In this document: piece by piece, positions 1 to 5,316 of the stretch
How positions within the stretch are numbered: position 1 is the stretch's first letter
How the letters are laid out: each line of letters opens with the position of its first letter
Origin: an uncultured Ruminococcus sp.
GTDB lineage: Bacteria > Bacillota > Clostridia > Oscillospirales > Acutalibacteraceae
Length of the DNA stretch: 5,316 nt
Direction of reading: 5' to 3'
Assembly (NCBI GenBank): GCA_902766305.1
Contig: CACXDE010000429.1
Coordinates: 1 to 5,316 of the forward strand
Made by a program: the position numbers and the translations under genes
Notes under the pieces: generated by a model
What the model saw: only the letters and a program-made list of their open reading frames with translations
What the model was told of the DNA's origin: nothing
Databases searched by the model: none

Positions 1-3
1 AAA

Positions 4-26
4 ACAGCCCGGTAAAACGGTTCTGT
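4..26. other. Imperfect hairpin upstream of the proS promoter
   Basis: ACAG (4-7) pairs with CTGT (23-26) and CCG (9-11) pairs with CGG (18-20) around a six-base loop, with a small internal loop between the two stems. It could be the remains of a terminator for a gene left of the window, but no T-run follows it (the next bases are AATATT). The role is therefore uncertain and chance is possible. Confidence 0.25.
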
Positions 27-30
27 AATA

Positions 31-59
31 TTGCACAAAAGACTTTTTTGTGCTATACT
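31..59 (+). promoter_or_regulatory. Vegetative (sigma-70/SigA type) promoter for proS, extended -10
   Basis: TTGCAC (31-36) matches four of the six -35 consensus bases. It sits exactly 17 bases before TATACT (54-59), which matches five of six -10 bases. TG at 51-52 followed by one base gives an extended -10. The expected start of transcription is near base 66, leaving a leader of about 95 bases before proS. A perfect 8-base inverted repeat, GCACAAAA (33-40) and TTTTGTGC (46-53), fills the spacer and overlaps the -35 box, so the site may also be an operator. The promoter is seen directly in the sequence; regulation is inferred. Confidence 0.75.
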
Positions 60-106
60 TTATCTGTTGTTGACATACCTGAAAAAACAGGAATAAAAGA
101 AAATGA

Positions 107-139
107 CGGTCTTATATGTTATACAGCATATAAGAACCG
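107..139 (+). promoter_or_regulatory. Stem-loop in the proS 5' leader
   Basis: CTTATATG (111-118) pairs perfectly with CATATAAG (127-134), and a G-U and a T-A pair can extend it inward to a four-base loop. Below a single bulged A (135), CGGT (107-110) pairs with ACCG (136-139). The stem ends nine bases before the ribosome binding site and has no T-run, so it is not an intrinsic terminator and does not cover the AAGGAG. The conserved T-box bulge sequence (TGGNACC) was not found. An mRNA-stabilising role or a protein-binding role is possible. Confidence 0.5.
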
Positions 140-147
140 CCGAAAAC

Positions 148-153
148 AAGGAG
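148..153 (+). promoter_or_regulatory. Ribosome binding site fixing the proS start
   Basis: AAGGAG lies eight bases before the ATG at 162. The reading frame stays open upstream to a TTG at 48, but that codon falls between the -35 and -10 boxes and would not be transcribed. The ATG at 162 is therefore the supported start. Confidence 0.85.
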
Positions 154-161
154 CGAATAAA

Positions 162-1604
162 ATGGCACAGCAAAAGAAGATGGTTGAAGCGATAACTTCA
201 AGAGATGAAGATTTCGCAAAATGGTATACTGATATTGTAAAGAAGGCTGAACTTGCCGACTATTCAGGTATCAAGGGATGTATGGTTATACGTCCGCACG
301 GATATGCTATATGGGAGAATATCCAGAAGGATCTTGACAGACGTTTCAAGGAAACAGGACATGAAAATGTATATATGCCTATGTTCATACCGGAAAGTCT
401 GCTTCAGAAGGAAAAGGATCATGTAGAGGGCTTTGCACCTGAATGCGCATGGGTAACGATCGGCGGCAGTGAAAAGCTTAATGAAAGACTTTGCGTTCGT
501 CCTACATCTGAAACCCTGTTCTGCGAGCATTATGCGAAAGTAGTAAACTCTTACCGTGATCTTCCAAAGCTTTACAATCAGTGGTGCAGTGTTGTCCGCT
601 GGGAAAAAACTACCAGACCTTTCCTGCGTACATCGGAATTTCTCTGGCAGGAGGGTCATACCCTTCATGAAACAGAAGAGGAAGCAAGAGAGGAAACTCA
701 GCGTATGCTTCAGGTATACACTGATTTTTACAAGGAGACGCTTGCTATTCCGGCTGTCACAGGCAGAAAAACAGAAAAGGAAAGATTTGCCGGTGCAGTT
801 GAAACATATACTATTGAGCCTATGATGCACAACGGTGTTGCCTTGCAGGGCGGCACATCTCATTTCTTCGGTGACGGATTCGCACGAAGCTTTGATATCA
901 AATTTACCGGAAGAGACAACACCTTGCAGTATCCGTTCCAGACCTCATGGGGCGTATCTACAAGAATGATCGGTGCGCTTATAATGGTACACAGCGATGA
1001 TGACGGTCTTGTTCTTCCGCCAAAAGTAGCACCTATTCAGGTTGCAGTAATTCCTATCGCACAGAAAAAGGAAGGCGTTCTGGATAAGGCAGCAGAACTC
1101 AGGGACAGACTGAAAAAAGCCGGATATCGTGTAAAGATGGACGACAGCGACAAAGCGCCCGGCTGGAAATTCAGTCAGTATGAGATGCTAGGTGTTCCTG
1201 TACGTGTTGAAATAGGACCTAAGGATATAGAAAATAATCAGTGTGTACTTGTAAGACGTGATACAAGAGAAAAAATATTTGCTTCAATTGACGAGCTTGA
1301 AACGACCATTGAAAAGCTGCTTGAAGATATACATGACAGTATGTATAAGGCTGCGGAAAAGAATCTTGAGGAAAAGACCTTTACTGCTCTTACTCACGAG
1401 GAATTTCTTGACATTGCCGCAAACAAACCCGGATTCATCAAAGCTATGTGGTGCGGTGACAGTGCCTGCGAGGATCAGCTCAAGGATGAAACAGGCGGTG
1501 TAAAATCAAGGTGCATCCCCTTTGTTGAAGAACACCTCTCTGATACCTGCGTATGCTGCGGAAAACCGGCTAAGCACATGGTCTACTGGGGCAGACAATA
1601 TTAA
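162..1604 (+). CDS. proS: Prolyl-tRNA synthetase, short archaeal-type (class IIa)
   Basis: This cytoplasmic enzyme (EC 6.1.1.15) uses ATP to activate proline and loads it onto tRNA-Pro. The product is 480 residues, the usual size of the short form that lacks the editing insertion found between motifs 2 and 3 in the long E. coli type. The class II core shows motif 1 around 47-77, the substrate-contacting PTSE at 114-117, motif 2 from R146-W-E148 through R156 to EGHT, and motif 3 from G264 (GVSTRMIGA) to about 287. The anticodon-binding domain runs from about 287 to 390. The C-terminal domain has CX4C (C431, C436) and CX2C (C463, C466), fitting the zinc site of this subclass, and ends in the typical Tyr (WGRQY). 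The gene has its own promoter and leader and appears monocistronic. It is intact, with no missing key residue seen. Confidence 0.97.
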   Translation: MAQQKKMVEAITSRDEDFAKWYTDIVKKAELADYSGIKGCMVIRPHGYAIWENIQKDLDRRFKETGHENVYMPMFIPESLLQKEKDHVEGFAPECAWVTIGGSEKLNERLCVRPTSETLFCEHYAKVVNSYRDLPKLYNQWCSVVRWEKTTRPFLRTSEFLWQEGHTLHETEEEAREETQRMLQVYTDFYKETLAIPAVTGRKTEKERFAGAVETYTIEPMMHNGVALQGGTSHFFGDGFARSFDIKFTGRDNTLQYPFQTSWGVSTRMIGALIMVHSDDDGLVLPPKVAPIQVAVIPIAQKKEGVLDKAAELRDRLKKAGYRVKMDDSDKAPGWKFSQYEMLGVPVRVEIGPKDIENNQCVLVRRDTREKIFASIDELETTIEKLLEDIHDSMYKAAEKNLEEKTFTALTHEEFLDIAANKPGFIKAMWCGDSACEDQLKDETGGVKSRCIPFVEEHLSDTCVCCGKPAKHMVYWGRQY

Positions 1605-1611
1605 AAGTTTT

Positions 1612-1639
1612 GAGTGTGGAGAGTGGAGTGTGGAGTTAA
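1612..1639. repeat. Heptanucleotide tandem array, GAGTGTG type
   Basis: Starting seven bases after the proS stop are GAGTGTG, GAGAGTG and GAGTGTG, then a decayed GAGTTAA. The period is exactly seven. It resembles the short tandemly repeated heptamers (STRR) described in cyanobacteria, but no relationship is shown here. Confidence 0.75.
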
Positions 1640-1670
1640 AGCTCAGAGCTAAGAGCTAAGAGTGCAGAGC
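1640..1670. repeat. Heptanucleotide tandem array, AGCTAAG type
   Basis: AGCTCAG, AGCTAAG, AGCTAAG, AGTGCAG and a partial AGC follow the previous array without a gap. The period is again seven, but the unit is different. The two middle units are identical and the outer ones differ by one to three bases. It contains no promoter or terminator pattern. Confidence 0.75.
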
Positions 1671-1756
1671 ATGTCATATCAGACTTTTTTCATCTATTGT
1701 CATTTTAAAGCTTCCCCAATTGTCATTCTGAGGAGCGACCCCGTTGTTAAAAGTAG
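1671..1756. repeat. Dispersed intergenic repeat, copy A
   Basis: This stretch aligns with 5146-5233 with two single-base gaps. The core at 1720-1737 (TTGTCATTCTGAGGAGCG) is identical in both copies, and AAAGCT (1707-1712) plus a CCCC run are shared just before it. Identity is lower at both ends. Downstream, AGCGACGAAGAATCTT (1810-1825) resembles the closing arm of the TCATTCTGAG...GAAGAATCT palindromic repeats seen in many bacterial genomes; the arms pair imperfectly here (ATTCT with AGAAT). No reading frame is present. A non-autonomous mobile unit is one possible origin. Confidence 0.65.
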
Positions 1757-1771
1757 TGCTGCTTTTTTAAC
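1746..1771 (+). terminator. Weak, AT-rich terminator-like hairpin after proS
   Basis: GTTAAAA (1746-1752) pairs with TTTTAAC (1765-1771), with partial inner pairing of GTA and TGC around GTGC. The T-run lies within the distal arm and the stem is not GC-rich, so termination would be weak. A second small hairpin, TTATCG-GTAA-CGATGA (1772-1787), with a GNRA-type loop, follows directly. It is the best terminator candidate between proS and the next gene, but far from a strong one. Confidence 0.3.
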
Positions 1772-1800
1772 TTATCGGTAACGATGAAGCCTGTTATTAT
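1772..1800 (+). promoter_or_regulatory. Possible promoter for the lipoprotein-tmk-metY genes
   Basis: TATTAT (1795-1800) is preceded by TG and one base (1792-1794), giving an extended -10. Seventeen bases upstream is TTATCG (1772-1777), which matches the -35 consensus at only three of six positions. The leader would be about 120 bases and would contain the inverted repeat at 1833-1896. No better promoter was found in the gap. Confidence 0.3.
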
Positions 1801-1832
1801 CAAGAACAAAGCGACGAAGAATCTTTATTAAC

Positions 1833-1896
1833 AGTCGTCAGTTGGAAGTTTTCAGTTTAATTTGAACTTACAACTTATAACTGACAACTGACAACT
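1833..1896. repeat. Long inverted repeat built from GTCAGTT/AACTGAC heptamers
   Basis: Bases 1833-1857 pair with 1872-1896 at 20 of 25 positions around a 14-base loop. The longest uninterrupted run is eight pairs (1837-1844 with 1885-1892). The right arm is a heptamer array: AACTTAC, AACTTAT, AACTGAC, AACTGAC, AACTACT (1865-1899). The left arm carries the complementary GTCAGTT type at the same spacing. It ends 30 bases before the lipoprotein start, so it would fold in the 5' leader of that message if transcription starts upstream. Confidence 0.65.
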
Positions 1897-1926
1897 ACTC
1901 TGAGCTATATACCGGGAGATGATCTT

Positions 1927-3153
1927 ATGAAAAAATGCTTAAACGAAAGAACTGCGGTATCCAATAACAAAAAAAATATTACGAAAAGATGTTTTTCTGC
2001 GGCTGCCGCTGTTCTTGCAGCTATGACATTATTTTCAGGCTGCACGTCAGAAGAAACAAAGGAAAATGCTTCTTCTGACACTGCAAAGGTCAGCTCCCGT
2101 CAGTCAGACAATTCTTCTGAAAGCTCCGCAAAAACAGAACAAAGCAAAAACACTTCAAAAGCTGAATCTTCCGCACAGGACAGCAGTGAAGCTTCTCACA
2201 CAGCTTATACTAATACCATAACTCCGACAGTATGGGAAGTGACTGATACTGACGGAAACAAAATGTATATGATGGGTACGATACACCTTGCTGATAAGTC
2301 TGTAGAGCATATGCCGGACTATTTTGAAACTGTATTTGCCGAAAGTGACGCTGTAGCTCTGGAATGCGATACATCAAGTGCTGCTATCAGTATTGACGAT
2401 GTAATAAATTATATGTACACTGACGGAACGACGATAAAGGATCATGTATCCGCTGAGGATTATACAAAAGTAACAGGCATGGCAAAAGAGGCAAATGTCT
2501 ATTCTATGACTTACGAATATGTAAAGCCGTTTATGTGGGCTTCACTTCTTGAAATTGCGGCAGGAAATAAATCCGGACTGTCTTCCGATTACGGCGTTGA
2601 CAGCATTATACAGTCCCGTGCTTCAAAGGAAGGCAAGGAAGTAATTGAGGTTGAGGGCGTAGATTTTCAGAATGAACTTATAGCCTCACTGCCGGATGAG
2701 ATACAGGAATATATGTTCCATGAAATAGCGGCTCAGGATAACTATATGGATGAGCTGACTAAACAGATAAAGGATATGTATGAAGACTGGAAAGCCGGAA
2801 ATGAAATTTCAGAGACGGAAACCTCTGGCGAGGAAAGTCTTACGGAGCATGAAAAGGAGCTTACTGAGGAATATCAGCGCATGATGCTGACAGACAGAAA
2901 TAAGGGAATGGCTGACAAGGCTAAGGAATATATCAAAAGCGGAAAAACAGTATTATTTGCAGTCGGCGCAGCACATTTTTCAGGTGACGAGGGTATAAAA
3001 AAGCTTATGGAAGACAGTGGCTATACCTTCCGGAAGCTGACAAGCGCTGACGCAAAGCAGATAGCTGATGTTTCTGAGGAAGCCTCTGCCCTTGACGGTG
3101 ATGTTTCCTATGGTGCTGATACTATAGATCCATCTGTTCCCCGTGCAGCATGA
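1927..3153 (+). CDS. TraB/GumN family lipoprotein
   Basis: The 408-residue product is a predicted extracytoplasmic lipoprotein. It has a long positively charged N-region, a hydrophobic stretch at about 23-37 and a lipobox LFSGC with lipidated Cys39. A Ser/Glu/Lys-rich flexible linker (about 40-97) leads to a TraB/GumN domain. Family marks seen are GTIH (117-120), ALECD with E146, KPFMW (200-204), YGVD (222-225), VEGVDFQ (242-248), W288-KAG, DRN (323-325) and GAAH (347-350). The two GxxH motifs and the acidic residues are the putative metal-binding set that links this family to Tiki-type metalloproteases; catalysis in bacterial members is largely untested. An acidic insert (about 293-315) and an acidic tail (371-408) lie outside the core motifs. 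The start is set by GGGAG at 1914-1918, eight bases upstream. The gene leads a probable operon with tmk and metY. Family assignment is firm; substrate and role are unknown. Confidence 0.9.
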   Translation: MKKCLNERTAVSNNKKNITKRCFSAAAAVLAAMTLFSGCTSEETKENASSDTAKVSSRQSDNSSESSAKTEQSKNTSKAESSAQDSSEASHTAYTNTITPTVWEVTDTDGNKMYMMGTIHLADKSVEHMPDYFETVFAESDAVALECDTSSAAISIDDVINYMYTDGTTIKDHVSAEDYTKVTGMAKEANVYSMTYEYVKPFMWASLLEIAAGNKSGLSSDYGVDSIIQSRASKEGKEVIEVEGVDFQNELIASLPDEIQEYMFHEIAAQDNYMDELTKQIKDMYEDWKAGNEISETETSGEESLTEHEKELTEEYQRMMLTDRNKGMADKAKEYIKSGKTVLFAVGAAHFSGDEGIKKLMEDSGYTFRKLTSADAKQIADVSEEASALDGDVSYGADTIDPSVPRAA

Positions 3154-3167
3154 TAAACGATACCTTC

Positions 3168-3171
3168 GGAG
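3168..3171 (+). promoter_or_regulatory. Ribosome binding site choosing the tmk start
   Basis: GGAG lies eight bases before the ATG at 3180. An in-frame ATG at 3150 overlaps the lipoprotein stop as ATGA but has no purine-rich site before it. The 3180 start also places the P-loop strand at the usual distance from the N-terminus. Confidence 0.75.
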
Positions 3172-3179
3172 ATGACGGC

Positions 3180-3827
3180 ATGAAAAAAGGAAAATTCATT
3201 GTATTTGAGGGGCTTGACGGTTCCGGAAAGGGAACTCAGACAGCTCTTTTGGAAAAACATATAAAGCAAAGCGGCGGAAAAGTGTATCTGACTGCCGAAC
3301 CTACAATATTTTCTACCGGCGGTATGATAAGGGATGCGCTCGGCGGTTTTACAGACAGAGATGCGTATGAATTGTCAGCAATGTTTCTGACAGACAGGAT
3401 ATTCCACAATATCAACAAAAAAAGCGGAATACGAAAATATCTTGATGCCGGAATAGATGTTATCTGTGACAGATATTATTATTCATCATTCGCATATCAG
3501 GGCATTGACGCTGATCTTGACTGGGTGATGGATATGAATCTTAACTGCCGTGAGATAGCTAAACCGGATCTGTGCATATTTCTTGATGTTGACACAGAGC
3601 TTTGCGACAAAAGAATAGCAGAAAACAGGTTTGAGCGTGAGATATACGAAAACAAAGATGCACAAAGCCGTATACGCAGACGTTTTTTTGAAGTCTTCGA
3701 CAAACTCAGGGACAGTGAAAATATCTGCATAATAGACGCTTCACGTTCCGTTGAAGAAATATCTGATGATATAATAAAAATATATGAAAAAATAAGAAAC
3801 ACAAATGATTGTGTTGATATAAAATAA
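3180..3827 (+). CDS. tmk: Thymidylate kinase (dTMP kinase)
   Basis: This cytoplasmic P-loop kinase (EC 2.7.4.9) transfers phosphate from ATP to dTMP, giving dTDP for DNA precursor synthesis. The product is 215 residues, normal for the family. The Walker A loop GLDGSGKGTQ is at 11-20. EPT (40-42) and GGMIRDAL (47-54) occupy the dTMP-binding segment. CDRYYYSSFAYQG (96-108) is the signature DRY...S..AYQG. FLDVD is the core strand before the Arg-rich lid (ENRFER and following). The P-loop lacks the basic residue of the human/yeast type and the lid is basic, suggesting the E. coli-like type. The usual EPGGT after the second strand is replaced by EPT without the glycine pair, so this may be a divergent lineage or a second paralogue. 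It starts 26 bases after the lipoprotein gene. An unrelated deoxynucleoside monophosphate kinase is less likely given the AYQG motif. Confidence 0.88.
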   Translation: MKKGKFIVFEGLDGSGKGTQTALLEKHIKQSGGKVYLTAEPTIFSTGGMIRDALGGFTDRDAYELSAMFLTDRIFHNINKKSGIRKYLDAGIDVICDRYYYSSFAYQGIDADLDWVMDMNLNCREIAKPDLCIFLDVDTELCDKRIAENRFEREIYENKDAQSRIRRRFFEVFDKLRDSENICIIDASRSVEEISDDIIKIYEKIRNTNDCVDIK

Positions 3828-3842
3828 AAGGAGTTTTGCAAA

Positions 3843-5114
3843 ATGAGTTATCACATTAATACCAAATGCCTTCAGGCTGGTTACGATCCAAAAAACGGCG
3901 AACCGAGAGTTGTTCCGATAGTACAAAGCACTACATTTAAATATGACAGTGCTGCAACCCTCGGAAAGCTTTTTGATCTTGAAGAGGACGGATTTTTCTA
4001 TACCCGTCTTACAAATCCTACGCTGAGTACGGTAGCCGCTAAAATTGCTGAGCTTGAGGGCGGTGTAGGCGCTATGCTTACCTCATCCGGACAGGCTGCA
4101 AGCATGATGTCCGTTACAAATATCTGTCATGCCGGCGATCATGTTGTATGCGCTGCTGCAATATACGGCGGAACCTTCAACCTTTTCAACAAGTCTCTGC
4201 GTGAGCTTGGTATAGAGTTCACCTTCATCCTGCCTGATGCAACAGAGGAAGAAATAAACGCAGCATACAAGGAAAATACAAAGGCAACCTTTATTGAAAG
4301 CGTTTCAAATCCTTCTCTTGATGTGGCTGACATAGAAACTTATGCAAAGATTTCTCATGCTCACGGCGTTCCGCTTATAGTTGACAATACTTTCCCGACA
4401 CCGATAAATCTCCGTCCTTTTGAATGGGGCGCTGATATCGTTACACATTCAACCACAAAATATATGGACGGTCATGCTGTAGCAATAGGCGGTGTTATCG
4501 TTGACAGCGGCAATTTTGACTGGACAAACGGAAAGTTTCCGATGTTTACTGAACCGGATGAATCATATCATGGTGTAGTATATACCGAAAGATTCGGAAA
4601 GGCAGCGTACATAACAAAGGCAGTAACTCACCTTATGCGTGATTACGGCGCACAGCAAAGCCCTCAGAATGCTTTCCTTCTGAACCTTGGTCTTGAAACA
4701 CTTCACCTCAGAATGGAGCGTCATTGTCAGAATGCGCTTGCCGTTGCAAAATTCCTTGAAGCAAATGACAAAATAGAATGGGTAAATTATCCGGGTCTTG
4801 AAAGCAGCAAATATTATGAACGTGCAAAGAAATATATGCCTGACGGTACCTGCGGTGTTATATCCTTCGGTGTAAAGGGCAGCAGGGAAAAGGCTATGCA
4901 GTTCATGGACAGCCTTAAGCTTACAAAGCTTGTAATTCATGTTGCAGACTGCCGCACCTGCGCTCTCCATCCGGCAAGCACAACCCACAGACAGATGAAT
5001 GACCAGCAGCTTGAAGAATGCGGTGTTAAGCCCAATCTTATCAGAATGTCTGTTGGTATTGAATACATTGACGATATTATTGACGACATAAAGCAGGCAC
5101 TGGACAAGGTATAA
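3843..5114 (+). CDS. metY: O-acetylhomoserine sulfhydrylase / aminocarboxypropyltransferase
   Basis: This PLP enzyme of the Cys/Met metabolism fold (EC 2.5.1.49) makes homocysteine directly from O-acetyl-homoserine and sulfide, feeding methionine synthesis in the cytoplasm. The product is 423 residues, the length of MetY and longer than MetB, MetC or methionine gamma-lyase (about 380-400). Seen are YTR (53-55), which binds the PLP phosphate of the neighbouring subunit, SSGQAA (81-86), D181 in VDNTF, which contacts the pyridine nitrogen, and Schiff-base Lys206 in HSTTKYMDGH. The MetY-type region from FDW through DESYHGVVY to LETLHLRMERH and the C-terminal HPASTTH are also present. The usual GD-x-x-S-L before HPASTTH reads ADCRTCAL, with C370 and C373. 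A strong AAAGGAG (3827-3833) lies nine bases before the start. The gap from tmk is only 15 bases, with no room for an S-box riboswitch. Substrate choice between O-acetyl- and O-succinyl-homoserine is inferred from family. Confidence 0.94.
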   Translation: MSYHINTKCLQAGYDPKNGEPRVVPIVQSTTFKYDSAATLGKLFDLEEDGFFYTRLTNPTLSTVAAKIAELEGGVGAMLTSSGQAASMMSVTNICHAGDHVVCAAAIYGGTFNLFNKSLRELGIEFTFILPDATEEEINAAYKENTKATFIESVSNPSLDVADIETYAKISHAHGVPLIVDNTFPTPINLRPFEWGADIVTHSTTKYMDGHAVAIGGVIVDSGNFDWTNGKFPMFTEPDESYHGVVYTERFGKAAYITKAVTHLMRDYGAQQSPQNAFLLNLGLETLHLRMERHCQNALAVAKFLEANDKIEWVNYPGLESSKYYERAKKYMPDGTCGVISFGVKGSREKAMQFMDSLKLTKLVIHVADCRTCALHPASTTHRQMNDQQLEECGVKPNLIRMSVGIEYIDDIIDDIKQALDKV

Positions 5115-5145
5115 ATGTGCAATGTACAATGTGCGATGTACAATG
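5115..5145. repeat. Heptanucleotide tandem array, ATGTRCR type
   Basis: Directly after the metY stop codon come ATGTGCA, ATGTACA, ATGTGCG, ATGTACA and a partial ATG. The period is seven, and there is a higher-order 14-base unit repeated twice with one difference (5115-5128 and 5129-5142). No hairpin plus T-run terminator was found here or farther downstream. Confidence 0.8.
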
Positions 5146-5233
5146 ATGACGTACCAAGATTCTTATTTCTTTTGTTGTTATAAAAGCTCGCCCCGCTTGT
5201 CATTCTGAGGAGCGTAGTTGATGTTAAGACTAA
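5146..5233. repeat. Dispersed intergenic repeat, copy B
   Basis: This is the partner of the copy at 1671-1756. The identical 18-base core is at 5197-5214, AAAGCT at 5183-5188, and a CCCC run lies between them. AAGATTCTT (5156-5164) is the reverse complement of AAGAATCTT, which in copy A lies about 80 bases downstream of the core; here it lies upstream. No gene is visible in the 202 bases after metY. Confidence 0.65.
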
Positions 5234-5248
5234 GTGTAAAATTATAAT
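5218..5248 (+). promoter_or_regulatory. Possible promoter reading out of the window
   Basis: TATAAT (5243-5248) is an exact -10 consensus match, inside the palindrome AATTATAATT. TTGATG (5218-5223) could be a -35 box with four of six matches, but the spacer is 19 bases, longer than ideal. In an AT-rich gap such matches arise by chance. If real, it would drive a gene beyond the right edge. Confidence 0.3.
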
Positions 5249-5316
5249 TGGCAGCAATAAATAGTATCTCTGGTGAAACAAAAACGGAATGGCACTGCCC
5301 GTGATTCATAGAAGCT

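Noticed and set aside
48..161. 38-residue N-terminal extension of ProS from a TTG at 48
   Set aside because: The TTG lies inside the promoter, upstream of the predicted transcription start. The ATG at 162 has a strong ribosome binding site and gives the family's normal N-terminus.
103..195. Small reading frame in the proS leader that could be a leader peptide
   Set aside because: It has no proline codon run, only a moderate AGGA upstream, and it overlaps the proS start in another frame. There is no attenuator hairpin with a T-run.
264..863. Long open frame on the reverse strand inside proS
   Set aside because: It is a shadow of the proS coding frame. Its translation is rich in Cys/Phe/Ser and matches no recognisable family.
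1881..1911. CTGACA...TATATA as a promoter for the lipoprotein gene
   Set aside because: The spacer is 19 bases and transcription would begin at or after the GGGAG site, leaving no leader. The CTGACA is part of the heptamer array.
3150..3179. tmk start at 3150 overlapping the lipoprotein stop (ATGA)
   Set aside because: There is no ribosome binding site before it, while the ATG at 3180 has GGAG at good spacing. Translational coupling through the overlap cannot be fully excluded.
3798..3823. Seven-pair hairpin AACACAA/TTGTGTT at the end of tmk and an extended -10-like TGATATAAA just after it
   Set aside because: No T-run follows the hairpin, so it is not a terminator. The -10-like box has no -35 partner, and a transcript from it would start inside the metY ribosome binding site.
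4563..5281. Two overlapping reverse-strand open frames across the end of metY
   Set aside because: Both mostly lie antisense to a well-supported gene, show no recognisable family, and run into repeat DNA.
5289..5316. Reading frame starting ATG GCA at the right edge
   Set aside because: Only nine codons are visible, with no convincing ribosome binding site and no recognisable protein start.

Overview
The window looks like a chromosomal housekeeping segment from a low-to-moderate GC anaerobic Clostridia bacterium, most like a Ruminococcus-type Oscillospiraceae member. The basis is the short, archaeal-like form of prolyl-tRNA synthetase with a C-terminal zinc module, strong AGGAG ribosome binding sites, a Ser-rich lipoprotein of the TraB/GumN family, and a Clostridia-like MetY. 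The genus is an inference from protein style, not a search result.

Layout, all genes on the + strand. Bases 31-59 hold a strong extended -10 promoter with a perfect dyad between its boxes, followed by a leader with a stem-loop at 107-139 and then proS (162-1604). A 322-base gene-free gap (1605-1926) is packed with repeats: two heptanucleotide arrays, a dispersed element also found after metY, an AT-rich hairpin, and a long inverted repeat made of a third heptamer family. A three-gene set follows: a TraB/GumN lipoprotein (1927-3153), a thymidylate kinase (3180-3827) and O-acetylhomoserine sulfhydrylase metY (3843-5114). The gaps are 26 and 15 bases, so they are probably co-transcribed. The last 202 bases hold a fourth heptamer array starting right after the metY stop, a second copy of the dispersed element, and a possible promoter pointing out of the window.

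The genes serve separate jobs: charging tRNA-Pro, an extracytoplasmic lipoprotein of unknown role, dTDP supply for DNA synthesis, and homocysteine/methionine synthesis. I see no evidence of a dedicated new system such as a defence, secretion or biosynthetic cluster. The most interesting material is non-coding. Both repeat-bearing intergenic gaps begin with a 7-base-period tandem array next to a stop codon and continue into the same roughly 85-base element, with an 18-base core identical in both. No tRNA, rRNA, CRISPR or insertion sequence was recognised.
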